Shown here: in pieces, positions 47,501-59,059 of the stretch
Position numbering within the stretch: position 1 is the first letter of the stretch
Layout of the letters: each line of letters begins with the position of its first letter
Source: Microvelia longipes
Lineage: Eukaryota; Arthropoda; Insecta; Hemiptera; Veliidae
Direction of reading: 5' to 3'
DNA: 64,000 bases
NCBI GenBank assembly: GCA_018340805.1
Contig: JACMZG010000008.1
Location: 21,313,930 to 21,377,929, forward strand
Position numbers and translations under genes: made by a program
Notes under the pieces: generated by a model
Seen by the model: only the letters and a program-made list of their open reading frames with translations
Database searches by the model: none
What the model was told of the DNA's origin: nothing

Positions 47501-47653
47501 AGAAGAATGGTTTCAATTATACTCCCCACTGTGAATGTTGTTGTTTTGGCAGCCTATACTACGGCACAAGCAAGATTAAAACTCTACGACTATTTAGATA
47601 AGCTTGATGATCGGGTGGTCAATCACGATACAGATTGTACGATATACGTTTCT
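44520..47653 (+). pseudogene. Polinton/Maverick-type DNA polymerase B, N-terminal and central part
   Basis: Protein-primed family B polymerase remnant. In order: TDNLCLPRALVV (about 44,960), a Cys/His-rich region (about 45,300-45,630), Exo I VIYDLETRQ (about 45,670), Exo II AHNGGRFDHQF (about 45,905), a deletion at about 46,085, Exo III SDVEIL (about 46,100), QWLLWEE (46,300), FEFHGCFYHGCPRC (46,425), FYGGRTGA (46,690), Pol A VDVCSLYPCVNKFG (46,762), and Pol B and Pol C (HDTDCTIYV) near the end. Frameshifts occur at about 44,600, 45,265 and 46,300 and there is a stop at about 46,130. The gene is cut by the BEL element at TTTCT. Function: replicates Polinton-like DNA; here decayed. Type assigned from motif order. 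No capsid, ATPase or integrase partner gene was found nearby. Confidence 0.88.
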
Positions 47654-50600
47654 TGTTAAATAATTCGTTTTTATTTTGATTTTAAAGTTTGACAGATTGT
47701 ATTGACTTATAATAATTTCGTACATTATATTAGTTAAAAGTTTCTGTTAGTTCTTTTATATAATAGGTCGTTAAGAATTTAACAGAAGTGGTGCCGAAAC
47801 CCGTTCGTAAGTTTTGATCTAGTATACGTGCCGCGATATACTAAAACTTTGTGAGATGTCTTTGCCGCTAAGAAGAAGCCAAAGGAATAAGAAAGGTATT
47901 ACTCCTGTTAAATATTGTTCTACTGGAATGTTCCGATGACCTTAGCACCAGAACTCGCCCTGCCCAGTCGCCAGGGAGACGTTAAAGAGGACAGTGCTAA
48001 GCATGATAATAGTGGGAAGAGTCATAATAAGGAACTTCAAGATAAGAACAATATTGACAGTTTAGATATCCCTAAACCATCTTGTAGCAATAATTTAGGT
48101 TTTAAGCCCACAAGGTCTATGTCTTCTAGTAAGAAACCTACTTCCAGCAGAATTAGCAATTCAAGCCGGGTTAAACTTATGGAGGCTGAGTTGCAAGCTG
48201 AGGAAGATTTATTAAAGATAAAGGTAGCTAAGGCCGAGTTGGAGGCTCAGCAGCTGTTAGTAAAAAAACGCCTTGAACTTAAAAAAGTGAGATTAGCAGA
48301 AGAGAGGAGTTCGGTCGCGTCTACGTCTGCAATATCTGTTGCTTCAAATAGAACCGAGGCTAAATCAATAGTAAAAGTGAATGAGTGGTTGTCGAATAAT
48401 AGTGTTTATAGTCAGTCAAGCCGGAGAGTGGAGAATACGATGGTAAGGGAAGACGCTGTATGTCATACGTATGAAGGTTCAGTACCTAGAGAATTCCATA
48501 ATGAATCACGATGCGTGAATGACATCTATCAAAGAGCAATCCGAGATGACTCCTATGATCAGCCATTCCTAACAACCACCTTACCCAAATCAAAACCTGA
48601 TCGCGTTGGTGACATCTATTCAAGAAATGCCGAAGGTAACGTGTCTCCAAATCTACCTGTGGATTCGTTAATGAACTTCGCCAAAATCCTTTCAGACGGG
48701 ATGAAGGAAGTTGTATCGAAAAAGATTGAGGGTGAAATTCGTGTTAAAAAAGATCTTACACCTTTCTGGAACACCTGAAGAATGGCCTAGCTTTATTGCG
48801 TCATATCGGAGGACAGAACAAAAATATAGCCCAGATGAACAACTTGTGAGGCTGCAACACGCGCTAAAAGGTGAAGCACTTCAAGCTGTACAACCTTTAT
48901 TTGTGTCCCCTTCAAATATCGCCACCATTATAAAGACTTTAGAGTTAAGGTTTGGGAGGCCAGAGTTTATCATTCAGTCGCTTACAGAAAAAGCAAAAAT
49001 ATTTCCTGTAGTCAAGGACAACGATGTGACATCCCTTATCAAGTTTTCAACAGTTGTACAGCATCTTTCTGCTACTGCTGCTAGCTTAGATCGGGAGGCT
49101 TATCTCATGAATCCACAACTTCTATCTGAGTTGGTGTTGAAAATACCAACTTATTCAAAGTATAGTTGGGCAACATACGTACGAGATAAGCAAATAACAG
49201 TTCCAAATCTAAAGCAGTTTGCAGAATGGCTTGAGACTGAAGCAACCACCATGAGTTTATACTACAAGCCTCCAGAAAACTCATCCAATAAACCCAAAGT
49301 GCCAACCAAAATCAGTACTGACGAGTCAAGACACTAATCGAGATGAAGACGAAATAATTTGCCCTGATGAAGCTGTAAATCTTAATTCAGCGCAGGGACT
49401 TCAAATGGAAGACAGATAAGACCAAATGTGCTATTGGGTGCTCCGAGGCGCATGATAAACCTGAGTCTTGTAAAGCATTGAGAAAGGCCTTGGTTAAAGA
49501 AAGGTGGGCCTTAATATCCAAGGCAGGCCTCTGTTTTTCCTGTTTCGGGCGACATCAAGTTAGGAGGTGCCGTGCAAGAAAAGAATGTGGAATCAAGGGG
49601 GCAGAAGGTTTCATCATCGAATGTTGCATAGCGATCCAGTTCAGAGCGATAACAGTAAGCAAAGTGGAGAAACAAATGCAGTTGGCTCCAATAACGAACC
49701 TGCAAGTATCTCACCAGAACCTGTATCCACCCAGGTAGGCAGGCTAAAGACTAAAGTACTGCTAAAGGTATGTCCGGTTGTGTTAAGTGGACCAAAAAAT
49801 TCTATAGAAACCTATGCACTTCTGGATGATGGTTCAACTGTGACGTTAATTGACCAAGAAATTGCTGACTTCTTAGGATTAGAGGGGGGGAAATGCCCAT
49901 TAAAAATAGGTTGGACAAATAGTTCAATACATCAAGAAGATGACTCAAAAAAGGTTAAGGTCATGATCAGAGGGAAGTACGAAGACGAGAGTTTTGAGAT
50001 GTCAGGAATCCATACAATGAAAGGATTAAGTTTACCCCAACAAAACTTAGAGTGCGTGAAATTCAAACAAGTTTGGCCTCATCTATCAGGGTTTAATCAG
50101 CCATTGCCGCTATCTGATCAGAAACCAACAGTTCTTATAGGGCAAGACAACTGCCAACTTATATTACAACGCAAAGTCATTGAAGGACCAGCAAATGCTC
50201 CTGTACTTTCTTGGACGAAATTGGGATGGGTTCTTCATGGTAAAGCTGACTTAAAAGGAAGAGTGGACAACCAGTACAGCCTTAGTTGCATTAGGCACGA
50301 CGAGGAGAAAGATATACTACACCAAGCTGTAAAAGATTTTTTTCTATGGAGAACTTTGGAGCAATATCAGACAAACAGACGCTAAGGCTGTCAGTGGAAG
50401 ACCAACGAGGATTAAAGGTATTAGAAGAGACCACCAAGTTTATCGGTGACCGTTACGAGAGTGGGCTGTTGTGGAAAAATGATGAACACAATATCCTTCA
50501 AGTTATAGTTACGCCTTCGCTAGACTTCGGGGCATGGAACGGAAAATGGACAAGGATCCAATTTTAGCCGCGGAATATGACAGTAAAATAAAGGATTATG

Positions 50601-50918
50601 AGACGAAAGGATATGCACGAAAGTTGTCACGAGAGGAAGCTGAGATGTGCACAGACCGTACATTTTATTTACCACATTTTGGCGTGCGGAACCCAAATAA
50701 GCCGGGCAAACTTCGTTTTGTGTTCGATGCCGCTGCCAAAGTCGATGGCGTAAGCTTTAACGATGGACTGATAAGCGGGCCAGACCTCTTGACATCTTTG
50801 CCGGACTGTTTACTACGTTTTCGACAGCGTCCGATTGCTATCATGGAGACATAAAAGAAATGTTCCACCAGGTTAGGATCCGGTCTGTTGATGCCGATTC
50901 CCAACGGTTTTTATGGCG
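47224..50918 (+). other. Duplicated contig end, copy 1 (probable assembly artefact)
   Basis: 3,695 bp matching 51,919-55,608 almost base for base, from inside polB (AAGAAGCGAAAAACCAG) to inside BEL RT (TTTTTATGGCG). Differences seen are mostly single-base indels in short runs: GGTAAAAAGC against GGTAAAAGC, GTTTGGGAGG against GTTTGGAGG, CTTTCTGG against CTTTCTCTGG. It ends exactly at the N run. Confidence 0.85.
47654..50918 (+). mobile_element. BEL/Pao element, left duplicate, cut by the gap
   Basis: 131-bp 5' LTR at 47,654-47,784 (TGTTAAATAATTCG...), preceded by TTTCT and followed by a primer-site-like TGGTGCCGAAACCCG. Gag, protease and the start of RT follow with several frameshifts. Most likely the same physical element as 52,342-58,501, represented twice. 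Confidence 0.8.
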
Positions 50919-51918
50919 NNNNNNNNNNNNNNNNNNNNNNNNNNNNNNNNNNNNNNNNNNNNNNNNNNNNNNNNNNNNNNNNNNNNNNNNNNNNNNNNNN
51001 NNNNNNNNNNNNNNNNNNNNNNNNNNNNNNNNNNNNNNNNNNNNNNNNNNNNNNNNNNNNNNNNNNNNNNNNNNNNNNNNNNNNNNNNNNNNNNNNNNNN
51101 NNNNNNNNNNNNNNNNNNNNNNNNNNNNNNNNNNNNNNNNNNNNNNNNNNNNNNNNNNNNNNNNNNNNNNNNNNNNNNNNNNNNNNNNNNNNNNNNNNNN
51201 NNNNNNNNNNNNNNNNNNNNNNNNNNNNNNNNNNNNNNNNNNNNNNNNNNNNNNNNNNNNNNNNNNNNNNNNNNNNNNNNNNNNNNNNNNNNNNNNNNNN
51301 NNNNNNNNNNNNNNNNNNNNNNNNNNNNNNNNNNNNNNNNNNNNNNNNNNNNNNNNNNNNNNNNNNNNNNNNNNNNNNNNNNNNNNNNNNNNNNNNNNNN
51401 NNNNNNNNNNNNNNNNNNNNNNNNNNNNNNNNNNNNNNNNNNNNNNNNNNNNNNNNNNNNNNNNNNNNNNNNNNNNNNNNNNNNNNNNNNNNNNNNNNNN
51501 NNNNNNNNNNNNNNNNNNNNNNNNNNNNNNNNNNNNNNNNNNNNNNNNNNNNNNNNNNNNNNNNNNNNNNNNNNNNNNNNNNNNNNNNNNNNNNNNNNNN
51601 NNNNNNNNNNNNNNNNNNNNNNNNNNNNNNNNNNNNNNNNNNNNNNNNNNNNNNNNNNNNNNNNNNNNNNNNNNNNNNNNNNNNNNNNNNNNNNNNNNNN
51701 NNNNNNNNNNNNNNNNNNNNNNNNNNNNNNNNNNNNNNNNNNNNNNNNNNNNNNNNNNNNNNNNNNNNNNNNNNNNNNNNNNNNNNNNNNNNNNNNNNNN
51801 NNNNNNNNNNNNNNNNNNNNNNNNNNNNNNNNNNNNNNNNNNNNNNNNNNNNNNNNNNNNNNNNNNNNNNNNNNNNNNNNNNNNNNNNNNNNNNNNNNNN
51901 NNNNNNNNNNNNNNNNNN
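50919..51918. other. Assembly gap, exactly 1,000 N
   Basis: A round-number run of Ns, so probably a placeholder length and not a measured gap. Translations that cross it are meaningless. Confidence 0.98.
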
Positions 51919-52341
51919 AAGAAGCGAAAAACCAGTATATACAAAGAATATTTAGAAAAAGAAGGCGTTAAACTTAACCCGGACGAAATAGAATTTAATC
52001 CTGGCTTAAGACTGTTGGGTAAAAGCTTAATCACTAGCTTTTGGGGTAAGTTGGGTCAAAGAGAAAATCAACCAAAATGTACAATAGTTAACAATTGGGA
52101 GGATTTTTTTAAAATCATGTCGGATACAGCTATTCAAGTGAATCATATAACTATAATAAATGACACGACGGTGATTGTTAACTGGGAATACAAAGAAGAA
52201 TGTTTCAATATACTCCCCACTGTGAATGTTGTTTTGGCAGCCTATACTACGGCACAAGCAAGATTAAAACTCTACGACTATTTAGATAAGCTTGATGATC
52301 GGGTGGTCAATCACGATACAGATTGTACGATATACGTTTCT
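51919..52341 (+). pseudogene. DNA polymerase B, Pol B and Pol C motif region (duplicate)
   Basis: Contains the Pol B-like GKSLITSFWGKLGQRENQ and the Pol [10 protein letters not shown], reading openly to the BEL insertion. Here the frame is intact, whereas the copy at 47,224-47,653 has indels. The last codons run into the BEL LTR, whose TGTTAA gives a premature stop. Confidence 0.85.
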
Positions 52342-52472
52342 TGTTAAATAATTCGTTTTTATTTTGATTTTAAAGTTTGACAGATTGTATTGACTTATAA
52401 TAATTTCGTACATTATATTAGTTAAAAGTTTCTGTTAGTTCTTTTATATAATAGGTCGTTAAGAATTTAACA
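52342..52472 (+). repeat. 5' LTR of BEL element
   Basis: 131 bp, TG...CA bounded. Contains CTTTTATATAATAGG, a possible TATA region, near its 3' end. Confidence 0.9.
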
Positions 52473-52541
52473 GAAGTGGTGCCGAACCCGTTCTAAGTTT
52501 TGATCTAGTATACGTGCCGCGATATACTAAAACTTTGTGAG

Positions 52542-54340
52542 ATGTCTTTGCCGCTAAGAAGAAGCCAAAGGAATAAGAAAGGTATTACTCCTGTTAAATA
52601 TTGTTCTACTGGGAATGTTCCGATGACCTTAGCACCAGAACTCGCCCTGCCCAGTCGCCAGGGAGACGTTAAAGAGGACAGTGCTAAGCATGATAATAGT
52701 GGGAAGAGTCATCATAAGGAACTTCAAGATAAGAACAATATTGACAGTTTAGATATCCCTAAACCATCTTGTAGCAATAATTTAGGTTTTAAGCCCACAA
52801 GGTCTATGTCTTCTAGTAAGAAACCTACTTCCAGCAGAATTAGCAATTCAAGCCGGGTTAAACTTATGGAGGCTGAGTTGCAAGCTGAGGAAGATTTATT
52901 AAAGATAAAGGTAGCTAAGGCCGAGTTGGAGGCTCAGCAGCTGTTAGTAAAAAAACGCCTTGAACTTAAAAAAGTGAGATTAGCAGAAGAGAGGAGTTCG
53001 GTCGCGTCTACGTCTGCAATATCTGTTGCTTCAAATAGAACCGAGGCTAAATCAATAGTAAAAGTGAATGAGTGGTTGTCGAATAATAGTGTTTATAGTC
53101 AGTCAAGCCGGAGAGTGGAGAATACGATGGTAAGGGAAGACGCTGTATGTCATACGTATGAAGGTTCAGTACCTAGAGAATTCCATAATGAATCACGACG
53201 CGTGAATGACATCTATCAAAGAGCAATCCGAGATGACTCCTATGATCAGCCATTCCTAACAACCACCTTACCCAAATCAAAACCTGATCGCGTTGGTGAC
53301 ATCTATTCAAGAAATGCCGAAGGTAACGTGTCTCCAAATCTACCTGTGGATTCGTTAATGAACTTCGCCAAAATCCTTTCAGACGGGATGAAGGAAGTTG
53401 TATCGAAAAAGATTGAGGGTGAAATTCGTGTTAAAAAGGATCTTACACCTTTCTCTGGAACACCTGAAGAATGGCCTAGCTTTATTGCGTCATATCGGAG
53501 GACAGAACAAAAATATAGCCCAGATGAACAACTTGTGAGGCTGCAACACGCGCTAAAAGGTGAAGCACTTCAAGCTGTACAACCTTTATTTGTGTCCCCT
53601 TCAAATATCGCCACCATTATAAAGACTTTAGAGTTAAGGTTTGGAGGCCAGAGTTTATCATTCAGTCGCTTACAGAAAAAGCAAAAATATTTCCTGTAGT
53701 CAAGGACAACGATGTGACATCCCTTATCAAGTTTTCAACAGTTGTACAGCATCTTTCTGCTACTGCTGCTAGCTTAGATCGGGAGGCTTATCTCATGAAT
53801 CCACAACTTCTATCTGAGTTGGTGTTGAAAATACCAACTTATTCAAAGTATAGTTGGGCAACATACGTACGAGATAAGCAAATAAGTTCCAAATCTAAAG
53901 CAGTTTGCAGAATGGCTTGAGACTGAAGCAACCACCATGAGTTTATACTACAAGCCTCCAGAAAACTCATCCAATAAACCCAAAGTGCCAACCAAATCAG
54001 TACTGACGAGTCAAGACACTAATCGAGATGAAGACGAAATAATTTGCCCTGATGAAGCTGTAAATCTTAATTCAGCGCAAGGGACTTCAAAATGGAAGAC
54101 AGATAAGACCAAAATGTGCTATTGGGTGCTCCGAGGCGCATGATAAACCTGAGTCTTGTAAAGCATTGAGAAAGGCCTTGGTTAAAGAAAGGTGGGCCTT
54201 AATATCCAAGGCAGGCCTCTGTTTTCCTGTTTCGGGCGACATCAAGTTAGGAGGTGCCGTGCAAGAAAAGAATGTGGAATCAAGGGGTGCAGAAGGTTTC
54301 ATCATCGAATGTTGCATAGCGATCCAGTTCAGAGCGATAA
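52542..54340 (+). CDS. BEL Gag (with frame breaks)
   Basis: Starts MSLPLRRSQRNKKGITPVKY. A Lys/Glu/Leu-rich coiled coil follows at about residues 115-155 (AELQAEEDLLKIKVAKAELE). The capsid-like domain of BEL elements comes next (DLTPFSGTPEEWPSFIASYR, then QHALKGEALQAVQPLF). The Cys/His array lies at about 54,115-54,330 (LCFSCFGRHQVRRCR, ending HHRML). The frame is broken at about 53,643 (GG instead of GGG in the other contig), 53,884 and beyond. Where one contig copy is shifted the other is often open, so several breaks are probably base-call errors. Role: particle formation and RNA packaging. Confidence 0.85.
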
Positions 54341-54439
54341 CAGTAAGCAAAGTGGAGAAACAAATGCAGTTGGCTCCAATAACGAACCTGCAAGTATCTC
54401 ACCAGAACCTGTATCCACCCAGGTAGGCAGGCTAAAGAC

Positions 54440-57400
54440 TAAGTACTGCTAAAGGTATGTCCGGTTGTGTTAAGTGGACCAAAAATTCTATAGAAACCTA
54501 TGCACTTCTGGATGATGGTTCAACTGTGACGTTAATTGACCAAGAAATTGCTGACTACTTAGGGTTAGAGGGGGGGAAATGCCCATTAAAAATAGGTTGG
54601 ACAAATAGTTCAATACATCAAGAAGATGACTCAAAAAAGGTTAAGGTCATGATCAGAGGGAAGTACGAAGACGAGAGTTTTGAGATGTCAGGAATCCATA
54701 CAATGAAAGGATTAAGTTTACCCCAACAAAACTTAGAGTGCGTGAAATTCAAACAAGTTTGGCCTCATCTATCAGGGTTTAATCAGCCATTGCCGCTATC
54801 TGATCAGAAACCAACAGTTCTTATAGGGCAAGACAACTGCCAACTTATATTACAACGCAAAGTCATTGAAGGACCAGCAAATGCTCCTGTACTTTCTTGG
54901 ACGAAATTGGGATGGGTTCTTCATGGTAAAGCTGACTTAAAAGGAAGAGTGGGCAACCAGTACAGCCTTAGTTGCATTAGGCACGACGAGGAGAAAGATA
55001 TACTACACCAAGCTGTAAAAGATTTTTTTTCTATGGAGAACTTTGGAGCAATATCAGACAAACAGACGCTAAGGCTGTCAGTGGAAGACCAACGAGGATT
55101 AAAGGTATTAGAAGAGACCACCAAGTTTATCGGTGACCGTTACGAGAGTGGGCTGTTGTGGAAAAATGATGAACACAAATATCCTTCAAGTTATAGTTAC
55201 GCCTTCGCTAGACTTCGGGGCATGGAACGGAAAATGGACAAGGATCCAATTTTAGCCGCGGAATATGACAGTAAAATAAAGGATTATGAGACGAAAGGAT
55301 ATGCACGAAAGTTGTCACGAGAGGAAGCTGAGATGTGCACAGACCGTACATTTTATTTACCACATTTTGGCGTGCGGAACCCAAATAAGCCGGGCAAACT
55401 TCGTTTTGTGTTCGATGCCGCTGCCAAAGTCGATGGCGTAAGCTTTAACGATGGACTGATAAGCGGGCCCAGACCTCTTGACATCTTTGCCGGACTGTTT
55501 ACTACGTTTTCGACAGCGTCCGATTGCTATCATGGGAGACATAAAAGAAATGTTCCACCAGGTTAGGATCCGGTCTGTTGATGCCGATTCCCAACGGTTT
55601 TTATGGCGTGGGCAGGATAGGAACAGAAACCCTGATCAATATGTTATGGAAGCAATGACATTCGGTGCAACTTGCTCTCCTACCACAGCCCTCTACGTGA
55701 TAAAGAAGAACGCACAGCGGTTTGAAGACATTTATCCTGAGTCTGCCAAAGCGATTATAGGAAAAGAGTACATGGATGATCATATTGAATCGCTTAACAC
55801 AGTCGAAGAAGCTATCACGCGGGTAAAGGAAGTCATTAAAATTCAGAAGGAAGGTGGATTTGAAATTTGTAATTGGTTGTCGAACTCGAAAGATGTGCTG
55901 GCTACGATCCCAGTAGACCTAAGGATGATAGCAGTAAAGGATTTGTCCCCAGAAACCGAGCTGCCAATCGAGCGAGTACTAGGCCTTTGGTGGGATTCTA
56001 AGACAGACCAGCTGACGTTTGGGCCTCACAGAACTTTACAGAAATTGGACGAGGCCGACCTGAATCAGTACCCAACAAAACGAGAGGTCCTAAGTGCGAC
56101 GATGTCTGTGTTCGACCCATTGGGGCTTGTTACGCCCTCAACAATTAAAGGTCGAATTCTGGTTCAACAAATTTGGAAGCTAAAGCGGGGTGGGACGAAG
56201 TAATTGAGGAAGACTTGTTTGCTCTTTGGAAAAAATGGATAAGCGAGCATCAAGGATTACGAACGATGGAACTTCCTAGATGCTATCATACCGATTTAGA
56301 CGGGGCGGAGTCAGTTGAACTTCATACTTTTGTGGACGCCAGTGAGGAAGCCTTTGCGGCGGTAGCGTACCTGCGAGTCATTAGTGAAGGAATGCTAGAC
56401 ACAGCGTTTGTCATGGCTAGGGCCAGGACCGCACCAATTAAATCTAACTGGACAGTGCCGAGAATGGAGTTGCAAGCTGCGGTATTAGGTTCACGACTTG
56501 CTCAGAGTATACTTACAGCTCTTGAAATTAAGGTGCAACGAAAAGTATTCTGGACTGACGCGAAGACTGTTCTATACTGGATAAAAGGCGATGGCGGTCC
56601 TTACAAACAGTTTGTAGCCAATAGAATAGAGGCTATAAAAGAACATTCTCACGGAAATGACTGGCGGTGGGTCCCCTCAAAAGAAAACATAGCAGACATT
56701 GCCACGCGAAGCCGGCGATGTTTCGATGAGAGTTCGTTCTCATTATGGCTGAAAGGTCCGAGCTTTTTAAGAGAGAGTGAGCAGAGTTGGCCAAAACTTT
56801 CTGAACTAAAAGAAGAAAGTGAGGAATCCGAGTGCAGGAAAGCCTTTACAGGCCTGCAACTATTCATTGACGTAGACGTAATCCCGATTCGAAAGTTCTC
56901 CTCTTGGCTAAAACTTCTCAGAGTAACGGCATGGATGAAGCGATACATCCAAATATTAAAAAACAGGGTTAACTCTAAACCAGACCATGGAGATTGAAAA
57001 AGAGAAGCTTTGATGAAATAGAGGAACTAAAACCAGAGGAGTTGAATGCGGCCGAAACATTGTTAGTAAAACATTCCCAATACAGAGCATTTACTCTTGA
57101 ATTAGAGAAGTTATCTCGGACACATAAATGTATCTAAAAAAGTCGCATATATAGTCTATGCCCTATATTAGATGCGGATTCTATAATTCGGGTCAGCGGG
57201 AGGTTGGACGCATCTCCTGAATTAAGTGCAACTCAAAAGAATCCAATAATATTAGACGGAAAAGATCATGTTGGAGTTTTAATTGTGAAATACCATCATG
57301 AACGCTTCTTTCATCTAGGCGTGAGTTCAGTAATAAGCGAAGTACGGAGAAGATTTTGGATAACTGGAATCCGTTCAGTGGCAAAGAAAGTGGCGAGAGA

Positions 57401-58396
57401 ATGCATAGATTGCCAGCTTAGGACTAGACGACCAAGACCACCGCAAATGGGTCCTCTACCGTCAGCTAGAGTCACCTGTCCTCCCACGCATTTTATTTCA
57501 CGGGCGTGGACTATTTTGGACCTTTTGAAGTCACTGTAGGACGTCGTCACGAAAAGCGTTGGGGGGTTTTGTTTACGTGTCTTTCTACAAGAGCCGTACA
57601 TATTGAGGTTGCCCACTTTAAACACAGAAAGTTGTGTAATGGCTATCCAGAGATTTGTCAGTCGAAACCTTGCCCATCAGAAATGTTTTCAGATAATGGA
57701 ACAAATCTAGTCGGTGCGGAGAAAGAACTAAAAAGTGAGGTCAGGCGTTTGCAACATAGCCAGATTCAAAAAGTACTAAGCGGCATTGGCGACGGCATTA
57801 AGTGGAGTTTCATTACACTGAGAGCACCTCACATGGGGGGATGCTGGGAGCGACTGATACGGAGTGTCAAAACTGCTTTAAAATCAACATTGAGAGAGCA
57901 ATATCCTAGGAACGAAGAATTGGTAACCTTGCTAACCAGGATTGAGTCAACTTTAAATCGACGGCCACTAACAGATACATCAGACGATCCTCTTGATGAA
58001 TCACCGTTGACTCCAAACGATTTCTTGATGGCTCCGTTTGAAATGAAAATAAATGAGGAAAATTTCAGTAAGAAGCGTTTACAAAAAATAAAAGCATTAT
58101 TAAATTCCTTTTGGAAGAGATGGGTGAAAGACTACCTCCCATGTCTTACTAAAAGAGCAAAGTGGTTTAAGAGGGTCGATCCACCAAAAATTGGCGATTT
58201 AGTGATTATAGTTGACGAGCAGAACCCCACAGATTCTTGGCCTAGAGGTCGAATATCCCAAATTTTTGGTGGAAAGGATGGCCAAGTACGGACAGTGGAA
58301 GTAACCACAGCAAAAGGAGTCTATAAAAGACCCATGACTAAGATAGCTGTAATCACGGAGGGGGGAAAGATGTTAAATAATTCGTTTTTATTTTGA
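54440..58396 (+). CDS. BEL Pol: protease, RT, RNase H, integrase (with frame breaks)
   Basis: Protease ALLDDGSTVTLIDQEIAD at about 54,500. RT: KLRFVFDAAAKVDGVSFNDG at about 55,400, MTFGATCSPTTALYVI at about 55,655, active site KEYMDDHIESL at about 55,770 (YMDD intact) and SVFDPLGLVTPST at about 56,110. RNase H: FVDASEEAFAAVAY, VPRMELQAAVLG and FWTDAKTVLYWI (56,330-56,580). Integrase: RRFWITGIRSVAKKVARECI, DYFGPFEV (first Asp), MFSDNGTNLVG (second) and GGCWERLIRSVK (Glu), so the DDE triad is present. A DUF5641-like tail (FWKRWVKDYLPCL) ends at 58,396. Frame changes at about 55,480, 56,190, 56,995 and 57,510. Confidence 0.88.
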
Positions 58397-58501
58397 CTTT
58401 AAAGTTTGACAGATTGTATTGACTTATAATAATTTCGTACATTATATTAGTTAAAAGTTTCTGTTAGTTCTTTTATATAATAGGTCGTTAAGAATTTAAC
58501 A
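58371..58501 (+). repeat. 3' LTR of BEL element
   Basis: 131 bp; the pol frame runs into its first bases. Followed by the TTTCT target duplication and the resumption of polB. Confidence 0.92.
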
Positions 58502-58506
58502 TTTCT

Positions 58507-58941
58507 CAACCAGGAAAATATGAAGTTCCAGTCGGTAGTTTCTTAGGAGACATGACTGATGAATTAGAAGTTTATGGAAAAGGGAACTTTATTAAAGAAT
58601 TTGTATCCGGTGGACCAAAGAACTATGCTTATAAAGTGTATAGTCCTCAAAATAGTACGTATCACACCGTATGTAAAGTCAAAGGGATAACTATAAACTA
58701 TGAGACATCAAAGGATGTCAACTTTGAAGAAATGAGAGACATGGTACTAAAAGATGAACCTCCAAAGTATATTTGTACTAAGCAAATAAGAAGAACCAAA
58801 ACCCATGAAGTTGTCACTGTAAATGGCCAGAAAGTATTCCAACTTAATTTTAGGAAAAGGAAACTATTAGATAATTATGACTCTGTGCCGTGGGGATACA
58901 AGAAAAGAAAAGTAATTGTAAACAGTATTAATTCAAATTAA
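58507..58941 (+). pseudogene. DNA polymerase B C-terminal part, after BEL insertion
   Basis: Resumes exactly where 52,341 stops: after the TTTCT duplication the frame continues QPGKYEVPVGSFLGDMTDEL, then FIKEFVSGGPKNYAYKV and a basic C-terminus ending VNSINSN with TAA. GxxLGDxTDEL and FVSGGPKNYAY are characteristic of Polinton and adintovirus-type polymerases after the DTDS motif. This part has no frame break. Excision of the BEL would leave the YVS-QPG junction plus five bases. Confidence 0.9.
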
Positions 58942-59059
58942 CTTGTAAACCTTAAATATATTTATGTAAATAAATAATTGTATTAAATTATTTAACCTAA
59001 CTTCCAATAATCTAAGGTAATAAATGATCATTAAACAAGTGGAAATTGAAGATTTACTG

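Larger units (their letters stand above)
51919..55608 (+). other. Duplicated contig end, copy 2 (probable assembly artefact)
   Basis: Second representation of 47,224-50,918. Because this copy continues without a gap into the rest of the BEL element and the 3' half of polB, it is the better template for the locus. Confidence 0.85.
52342..58501 (+). mobile_element. BEL/Pao LTR retrotransposon inserted in polB, 6.16 kb
   Basis: LTRs of 131 bp at 52,342-52,472 and 58,371-58,501 differ by one visible substitution (GATTTTAAAG against GACTTTAAAG). TTTCT duplications lie at 52,337-52,341 and 58,502-58,506. A primer-site-like TGGTGCCGAACCCG (TGGTGCCGAAACCCG in the other contig) follows the 5' LTR. 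A purine tract AGGGGGGAAAGA abuts the 3' LTR. Domain order gag, protease, RT, RNase H, integrase, no envelope. Young by LTR similarity; frame breaks may partly be sequencing errors. Confidence 0.93.

Noticed and set aside
49105..49714. Minus-strand open frames over BEL gag
   Set aside because: Antisense shadows of the real gag/pol frame.
50841..52347. Very long open frames crossing the N run
   Set aside because: The length comes from undefined bases; only the flanking polB and BEL parts are real.
47654..58501. Two BEL elements in tandem sharing a middle LTR
   Set aside because: A recombined tandem would not carry the polB flank and the TTTCT site before the second LTR. The pattern fits duplicate contig ends better.
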